This document shows, one piece after another, positions 6,093-10,345 of a DNA stretch of 10,345 nucleotides. A program made the translations under genes and the position numbers. Within the stretch, counting starts at the first letter, position 1, and each line of letters opens with the position of its first letter. The notes under the pieces were generated by a model. The model was not told the origin of the DNA, ran no database searches, and saw nothing but the letters and a program-made list of their open reading frames with translations. Source of the stretch: Actinomycetota bacterium (GTDB taxonomy: Bacteria; Actinomycetota; Actinomycetes; S36-B12); NCBI GenBank assembly GCA_027729865.1, contig JAQCBM010000047.1, positions 1-10,345 on the forward strand, given 5' to 3'.

Positions 6093-6740
6093 TTAAAGAG
6101 GCCTAATCAAACTCGCATAGTCCAGCGCCGTCGCCGGCCGATCGAGCAACCGGCCATCAGGTAGCGGCACCGCCAGCGGCGAGCCCGCCTCATCCACGAT
6201 CGACACCGTGTTGGAGCCAGCCGAGGAAAGGCTCAACACCACTTGGCCGAGCAAGAGCACCTGTTCCGCGGAAGGCAAAGACGAGAACGACGACGCCACC
6301 GCGATCGTCGCGTCCGCAATGGGCAACGACACCTCGCCCGCGGGTACGAACTGACTGACCAGCGCGGTTCCGGTGAGCGGGTCCACCACCACACTGCGCA
6401 ATCCGGTTTCCGCGGGCGGACCGGCAGCGAGCGCGTCGAGCACCACCTGTGGATCCGTGGGCGCCGGAACGTCGCTAACCAGCGGCACCAAACCGTCCTC
6501 ACGGATGAAGAACAGATCCACCACCTCTACTGCGGGCGTACTGGTGGGACTGACCGATGGACTGGGCGTGGGGCTGACCGATGGTGACGGCGAAGCGGTC
6601 GGCACCACGATGGGTGAAGGAATCACTTCCGGTGGCAAGGGTTGCGCGGCATCCTCTAGTGGCACGCCACATCCAGCCATCAGGAAACCTGCAACTAGCG
6701 CGAGGAGTCCTGCCTTGCGACGCAGGCGCTGCTCGGTCAT
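6093..6740 (-). CDS. GerMN-domain lipoprotein, short LpqB-like
   Basis: This 215-residue protein has a lipoprotein signal: basic RLRRK, hydrophobic 11-21 and lipobox LMAGC with Cys24 as the lipidation site. A Pro/Ser/Thr linker follows (about 36-69) with two near copies of SPSVSPT. The rest (about 71-190) resembles a GerMN domain, with VDLFFIREDGLVPLV, PQVVLDALAAGPPAETGLRS and a C-terminal strand set. The ATG at 6740 overlaps the kinase stop as ATGA, with AGGA 7 nt upstream, so the two are coupled. The kinase-lipoprotein order matches mtrB-lpqB, where LpqB modulates the kinase from outside. Known LpqB proteins are much longer and carry a beta-propeller that is absent here, so this is either a reduced form or a separate accessory sensor such as CseA-like lipoproteins. 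Confidence 0.82.
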   Translation of the reverse strand: MTEQRLRRKAGLLALVAGFLMAGCGVPLEDAAQPLPPEVIPSPIVVPTASPSPSVSPTPSPSVSPTSTPAVEVVDLFFIREDGLVPLVSDVPAPTDPQVVLDALAAGPPAETGLRSVVVDPLTGTALVSQFVPAGEVSLPIADATIAVASSFSSLPSAEQVLLLGQVVLSLSSAGSNTVSIVDEAGSPLAVPLPDGRLLDRPATALDYASLIRPL

Positions 6741-8104
6741 GAGCCGTTCCTATCGTCATCGAGGCTGTCCGGGCTGTCCCGGCTGATCGGTATCTCCACG
6801 ATGAACCGAGTGCCGCCGCTCTCCCGGTTCTCCACCAGTAGGTCCGCGTTCAACAAATTCGCCTGCTCACGAGCGATCGCTAAGCCCAGACCAGCGCCGG
6901 ACGTGTGATGGGCGTCCTCGCCGCGCGTGAACGGTTCGAAGAGCTTCTCCAACTGGGCGGGGTCGATACCCGGACCGCGATCTTCTACGTAAATGCGTAC
7001 GGTGTCCGAGCGTCGTTCCACTCGAATGGTCTCTACGCCCCCGCCGTGGCGTTGGGCGTTTTCCACGAGATTGCCCACAATCCGTTCGAATCGTCGGCCA
7101 TCTGTCCGAATAACCGGCGAATCACCCGCCACCAACTCATCCGGCAGATTGCGCACGCGCACCACATCGAGACACAACAGGGAAACATCAACTGTCTCGA
7201 CCTGAATCGGATCATCTCCCCCGATTCGCGAGATCTCGAGTAGGTCAAGCAGCATCTGTGACATCCGATGCACCTGCTCGACCAGCACCGCGATCAATCC
7301 AGCCTCACGCTCGGGCAACTGATCGCGGCGCCGGTCCAATAGATCTGCCGTGCCCACCACAGTTGTAAGCGGCGAGCGCAATTCATGACTCACGTTGGCG
7401 CTGAAGCGTCGTTCGCGCTGAATGCGCGACTGCACTGCCTCAGCCATCTCGTTGAATGATGATGCGATCGGGTCGAGGTCGCGGTCACCGGTCTCATCGA
7501 TGCGAGTCGCCAGATCACCGGATGCGATGCGACGGGTACCGGCACCCAACCGCAACACCGGGCGCAACACCTGGCCCACGGTGTACCGACCGATCACCAC
7601 GCCCACGGCGCCGGCCACAAGTGTCTGCCCCGATAGCAACCACGCCCCGATGGTGAGCGTTCGATCCAAGTCGGCAAGGGAGAACACCTCGACGTACATT
7701 GCATCGGTCAACTGCACCGCAACCACGAAATACGGATCCCCACCGATTGCAGCCCGCTGTTGCGCACCTCCGGCGCTCGCAGCCGTTTCCAACAGGCCAA
7801 CGGGCAGCGCATCAGGTGGAACAGTGACGCCGGATGTGTACCAGGTCCCCGCAACCCGCACGAGTGCCTGCGAGGAGCCGATCGTCGGAATCTGTTCCAG
7901 CGATTGATTTGGCGAGAGTCCGGCGGACAGCGACGCCCCCACCGCCCGCGAGTCCAACAGCGCACGCGTCAGCGCCGAGTCCTCGCGTTGATTCAGCAGG
8001 TAGTAGCTGGCGAAGAAGTAGGTGGCACTCGAGACTGCAGCGGCAATCACAAGAGAGATCACCCCGAAGGCGATCGCCACACGGGTTCGCAGACCGAAAC
8101 GCAT
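6737..8104 (-). CDS. membrane sensor histidine kinase, MtrB-like
   Basis: This 455-residue protein is a classical HK. It has a membrane segment at 9-34, an extracytoplasmic sensor region at about 35-150, a second membrane segment at about 152-172 and a HAMP domain (about 173-228). The dimerisation domain has the H box FSANVSHELRSPLTT with phospho-acceptor His240. The ATPase domain shows the N box NLVENAQRH (345-353), G1 EDRGPGI (374-380), F box FEPF (389-392) and G2 GAGLGLAI (403-410). All catalytic motifs are intact. It should phosphorylate the response regulator encoded immediately upstream. The ATG at 8104 comes 1 nt after the regulator's stop, with AAGG about 7 nt before it. The signal sensed is unknown; the coupled lipoprotein gene and the nearby wall hydrolase suggest envelope sensing. 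Confidence 0.95.
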   Translation of the reverse strand: MRFGLRTRVAIAFGVISLVIAAAVSSATYFFASYYLLNQREDSALTRALLDSRAVGASLSAGLSPNQSLEQIPTIGSSQALVRVAGTWYTSGVTVPPDALPVGLLETAASAGGAQQRAAIGGDPYFVVAVQLTDAMYVEVFSLADLDRTLTIGAWLLSGQTLVAGAVGVVIGRYTVGQVLRPVLRLGAGTRRIASGDLATRIDETGDRDLDPIASSFNEMAEAVQSRIQRERRFSANVSHELRSPLTTVVGTADLLDRRRDQLPEREAGLIAVLVEQVHRMSQMLLDLLEISRIGGDDPIQVETVDVSLLCLDVVRVRNLPDELVAGDSPVIRTDGRRFERIVGNLVENAQRHGGGVETIRVERRSDTVRIYVEDRGPGIDPAQLEKLFEPFTRGEDAHHTSGAGLGLAIAREQANLLNADLLVENRESGGTRFIVEIPISRDSPDSLDDDRNGS

Positions 8105-8105
8105 G

Positions 8106-8786
8106 TCAGGCCTTCATGCGATACCCGAAACCGCGCACAGTGAGCAGCAGTTCCGGATTGGCCGGATCATCTTCGATCTTGTTGCGCAGGCGGTAGATGA
8201 GGTTGTCGACCACGCGACCATCGCCAGCGTTGCCGTATCCCCACACCTTGCGCAGCAGATGATCACGACTGAGCACGCGACCCTTGGCACCGATCAATTC
8301 GGCTAGCACGAAGAATTCAATCCGCGACACCGGTACAGGCTCGCCATTACGCATAACCTCGGCGGTATCCGGGTGCAGTTCGATCGGTCCGCAGACGAGC
8401 TCTTCCTCGGACTCCTCCGGCTGTGCCGAACGTCGCAGTTGCGTGCGAATGCGCGCCATCAACTCCTTGGCCACGAACGGCTTGGTGACGTAGTCGTCGG
8501 CACCTGCCTCTAGCCCGGCCACCACGTCGTGGCTGTCGGTCTGCGCGGTGACGATAATGATTGGCACCTGGCTGGTCGCCCGCAGACTGCGCACCAAGTC
8601 GAGTCCGTGGATTCCCGGCAGGCGCAAATCCACCAGCACCACATCGGGCTGCTCGTCCTGGACGATCACCAGGCCCTGCTCGGCGGTGGTGGCTTCCAGA
8701 ACCCGGTAGCCCTCGTCTTCCAAGTTGGTCCGCAGGACCATCCGGATGGCGTCGTCGTCCTCGACGACCATGACGGTGCGGATCAT
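8106..8786 (-). CDS. OmpR/PhoB-family response regulator, MtrA-like
   Basis: This 226-residue regulator has an N-terminal receiver and a C-terminal winged helix. Receiver residues are acidic Glu9/Asp10/Asp11, phospho-acceptor Asp53 in VLVDLRLPG, the Thr80 switch and Lys102 in TKPF. An acidic linker (about 122-129) leads to the OmpR-type DNA-binding domain (about 130-226), with VSRIEFFVLAELI, VLSRDHLLRKVWGY, the recognition-helix region RVVDNLIYRLRNKIE and the wing LLTVRGFGYRM. The architecture is that of MtrA, CseB and similar actinobacterial regulators; ortholog assignment to MtrA is an inference from operon order. The ATG at 8786 has no strong Shine-Dalgarno site, only GAGGGG well upstream. 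Direct repeats with 11- and 22-bp period upstream are candidate autoregulatory sites. Confidence 0.95.
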   Translation of the reverse strand: MIRTVMVVEDDDAIRMVLRTNLEDEGYRVLEATTAEQGLVIVQDEQPDVVLVDLRLPGIHGLDLVRSLRATSQVPIIIVTAQTDSHDVVAGLEAGADDYVTKPFVAKELMARIRTQLRRSAQPEESEEELVCGPIELHPDTAEVMRNGEPVPVSRIEFFVLAELIGAKGRVLSRDHLLRKVWGYGNAGDGRVVDNLIYRLRNKIEDDPANPELLLTVRGFGYRMKA

Positions 8787-8851
8787 CGCTACCGCTCAAC
8801 CCCTCAGCTAGTTCGCGCGTTGCCGTACATCTCGGCCTTACGTCCCGCGTC

Positions 8852-8877
8852 AGCCTACCTGCGACACACTTGCGACA
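8852..8877 (-). promoter_or_regulatory. candidate response-regulator promoter with 11-bp-spaced direct repeat
   Basis: TGCGACA occurs at 8860-8866 and 8871-8877, exactly 11 bp apart, the spacing used by PhoB/OmpR-type tandem sites. Just downstream on the minus strand is TAGGCT (8857-8852), a TANNNT-type -10 without a good -35. The repeat covers the -35 region, so the site could serve feedback control. All of this is pattern-based. Confidence 0.35.
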
Positions 8878-8879
8878 TA

Positions 8880-8945
8880 CGCGAACGGGCACTTTTCCAC
8901 CCGCGAACGGGCACTTTTCGACCCGCGAATGGGCAATTTCTCGCG
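8880..8945. repeat. 22-bp tandem direct repeat array, three copies
   Basis: Units at 8880-8901 and 8902-8923 differ at one of 22 positions. A third unit at 8924-8945 keeps 14 of the first 16 bases and then diverges. Each begins CGCGAA(C/T)GGGCA followed by a T-rich run. A GCGATCGC palindrome (8943-8950) closes the array. It lies between the divergent response regulator and gpgS genes, about 94 bp from the regulator start. The period equals two 11-bp turns. Confidence 0.85.
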
Positions 8946-9060
8946 ATCGCACCCGCATTTCACCGCCACCACACGCGCTGTTTTAGGGCTAGACACAACG
9001 ACGACGTAACCTGACCAGCAGACACCCTGAGAAATCCACCCCCAATGAAACAGGTTCCCC

Positions 9061-9816
9061 ATGACCACGATCTCCGTGTGCATTCCGGCACGCAATGAGG
9101 AGTCGACCGTGGGTGCCCTAGTCCGCGCGGTCCGCCAACACCCGCGCGCCGATGAGGTGATCGTGATGGATCACGCCTCGCAGGACGCCACCGCGCACCT
9201 CGCCCAAGCCGCTGGCGCGAAGGTCATATCCGCCGATGAGGTCCTTGCCGAATTCGGTCCCGCCCTGGGCAAAGGAGACGTGCTGTGGCGGTCAGTTCAC
9301 GCTGCTCGCGGTGACGTGATCGTGTGGCTCGATGCAGACCTTCGCTCTTATACCGACGAGTACCTCACCCATCTCATCCAGCCTTTGGACAACGACGACG
9401 CCATCGCGTTCGTACGCCCCGATTACCCGCGCACCCTCGATGGTCGACCGACAGGTGGTGGCCGAATCACCGAGCGCACTGCTAAACCTGCATTACGGGC
9501 ATGGCATCCGCACCTAGCTCACATCAGACAACCGCTAGCAGGTGAATACGCAATCCGGCGCGACGTTGCCTCATCACTTCCGTTTGAAATCGACTACGGC
9601 GTGGAGATCGGACTTCTCATCGACATTGCGGCCGCATACGGGACTGAGTCAATCGTGCAAGTGGAACTACCAGCACGGGTGCATCGAAATCGTCCCGACA
9701 GTGAACTTGAAGAACCATCGAGACAAGTCATGCGCACCGCCCTCAGCAGGGCCGGACTCGCCACTCCGCATACTCGACCACCTCTGAACGAGATTCGCCC
9801 TCTTGCCGTGGCCTAG
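9061..9816 (+). CDS. gpgS: glucosyl-3-phosphoglycerate synthase
   Basis: This 251-residue GT-A-fold enzyme of family GT81 transfers glucose from an NDP-glucose to 3-phosphoglycerate. This is the first step of glucosylglycerate synthesis, and in mycobacteria of methylglucose lipopolysaccharide synthesis. Family blocks are SVCIPARNEESTVG (5-18), FGPALGKGDVLWRS (65-78), the metal-binding DAD (91-93), GGGRITE (132-138), QPLAGEYA (157-164) and, near the end, ARVHRNR with His208 as probable metal ligand. Mycobacterial GpgS has about 320 residues with an extra N-terminal segment; this copy begins almost at the Rossmann strand, which is common outside mycobacteria. The start has only CAGG 6 nt upstream. 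The phosphatase GpgP that normally follows is absent: the next gene is convergent and unrelated. Its stop overlaps that gene's stop. Confidence 0.9.
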   Translation: MTTISVCIPARNEESTVGALVRAVRQHPRADEVIVMDHASQDATAHLAQAAGAKVISADEVLAEFGPALGKGDVLWRSVHAARGDVIVWLDADLRSYTDEYLTHLIQPLDNDDAIAFVRPDYPRTLDGRPTGGGRITERTAKPALRAWHPHLAHIRQPLAGEYAIRRDVASSLPFEIDYGVEIGLLIDIAAAYGTESIVQVELPARVHRNRPDSELEEPSRQVMRTALSRAGLATPHTRPPLNEIRPLAVA

Positions 9817-10345
9817 TTCGAGACGATTCCTTCCACCACATAGTCCGCCACCGCAAGTGAACTCGTCCAGGCGGGCGACACCGCATTCAACATGTGAGTG
9901 GAGCGTTCATCACCTTCCACCACGAAATCCATTTCGAGTTTGCCGCTCGGTAGGTGTAGCAACTGGGCCCGCACGCCAGGTTTCCCGCGCTCGGTGAAGT
10001 CTGCTGGCCGCACCGACGGCACCAACGCCGCTGCCTGTTTCACCAAGTAAGAACGCGAGTACTTGGGCAGTTCAGCGCGCAACAAACCGGGAACGTCGTG
10101 GTGCTTGCTGGTCAAGAACCGCGGATAGCTACGCACCACATCCCACAACTCGTTGCCACGCAGTCCCGACGTACCGCCGTAGTCCTCGCGCCACAACGCA
10201 GGAATGGCCGTCGGACCGATCTTGGCTCGACCATCAACCGTGACCGTCAGATGCACACCCAAGAATGGATTGCGCGGATCGGGTACCGGGTACACATGAC
10301 GCTGCAATCGACCAGGTTCCCAATTGCCGTACCAATACAAGCCCT
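9813..10345 (-). CDS. lhgO: L-2-hydroxyglutarate oxidase-like FAD enzyme, C-terminal part (cut by window edge)
   Basis: The last 177 or so codons are present and the frame runs off the right edge. The sequence fits the DAO-fold L-2-hydroxyglutarate oxidase/dehydrogenase family: VYPVPDPRNPFLGVHLTVTVDG, then AKIGPTAIPALWREDY, and the end block KPGVRAQLLH...LEMDFVVEGD...HMLNAVSPAWTSSLAVADYVVEGI, which closes the FAD site. These membrane-associated enzymes oxidise L-2-hydroxyglutarate to 2-oxoglutarate, either repairing a side product or feeding electrons to quinone. The N-terminal dinucleotide-binding GxGxxG is outside the window, so the start and full domain set cannot be judged. The stop TAG interlocks with that of convergent gpgS in CTAG. 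Confidence 0.87.
   Translation of the reverse strand, partial: GLYWYGNWEPGRLQRHVYPVPDPRNPFLGVHLTVTVDGRAKIGPTAIPALWREDYGGTSGLRGNELWDVVRSYPRFLTSKHHDVPGLLRAELPKYSRSYLVKQAAALVPSVRPADFTERGKPGVRAQLLHLPSGKLEMDFVVEGDERSTHMLNAVSPAWTSSLAVADYVVEGIVSN

Noticed and set aside
8880..8945. CRISPR array
   Set aside because: The units are contiguous with no spacers, there are only three copies and there are no cas genes.
8995..9400. Shared ACAACGACGACG at 8995 and 9389, and a similar string near 1570
   Set aside because: Short low-complexity GAC repeats in GC-rich DNA; one copy is coding and is explained by protein sequence.

Overview
The window is GC-rich and reads as a chromosomal segment of an actinobacterium. 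The evidence is an MtrA/MtrB/LpqB-like signalling operon, a GT81 glucosyl-3-phosphoglycerate synthase, an NlpC/P60 wall hydrolase behind a Crp/GlxR-type site, GTG starts and TANNNT-type -10 boxes. The genus cannot be named from the sequence. Ten of eleven protein genes and the one tRNA lie on the minus strand, so transcription runs mainly from right to left.

Right end (8106-10345). The 3' part of an L-2-hydroxyglutarate oxidase-like gene (minus, cut by the window edge) converges on gpgS (plus), and their stop codons interlock in one CTAG. Upstream of gpgS, a 274-bp divergent intergenic region holds a 22-bp tandem repeat array and an 11-bp-spaced direct repeat. These lie directly in front of a response regulator gene.

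Middle right (5125-8786). The response regulator, a sensor histidine kinase and a small GerMN lipoprotein form a tight operon, with a 1-nt gap and then a 4-nt ATGA overlap. It resembles a cut-down mtrA-mtrB-lpqB. A 60-nt REPIN-like palindrome with a near-perfect long stem follows it. Next comes an NlpC/P60 peptidoglycan hydrolase, whose promoter has a near-consensus cAMP-receptor-type operator placed about 41 bp upstream of the predicted start of transcription.

Middle left (1584-4992). trpB2, a Wzx-like flippase and acetolactate decarboxylase follow each other with gaps of 32 and 17 nt, behind a recognisable promoter in front of trpB2. A shared pathway for the three is not obvious.

Left end (1-1536). 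tRNA-Ser(UGA) is followed after one nucleotide by a CrtO-like membrane acyltransferase-family gene. That gene's stop overlaps the GTG start of a dimethylargininase-family gene (TAGTG).

Most genes are recognisable family members. The less ordinary material is non-coding: the 22-bp repeat array, the REPIN-like element, the class II-like Crp site and the tRNA/mRNA junction. I found no phage, insertion sequence, CRISPR array or defence system.
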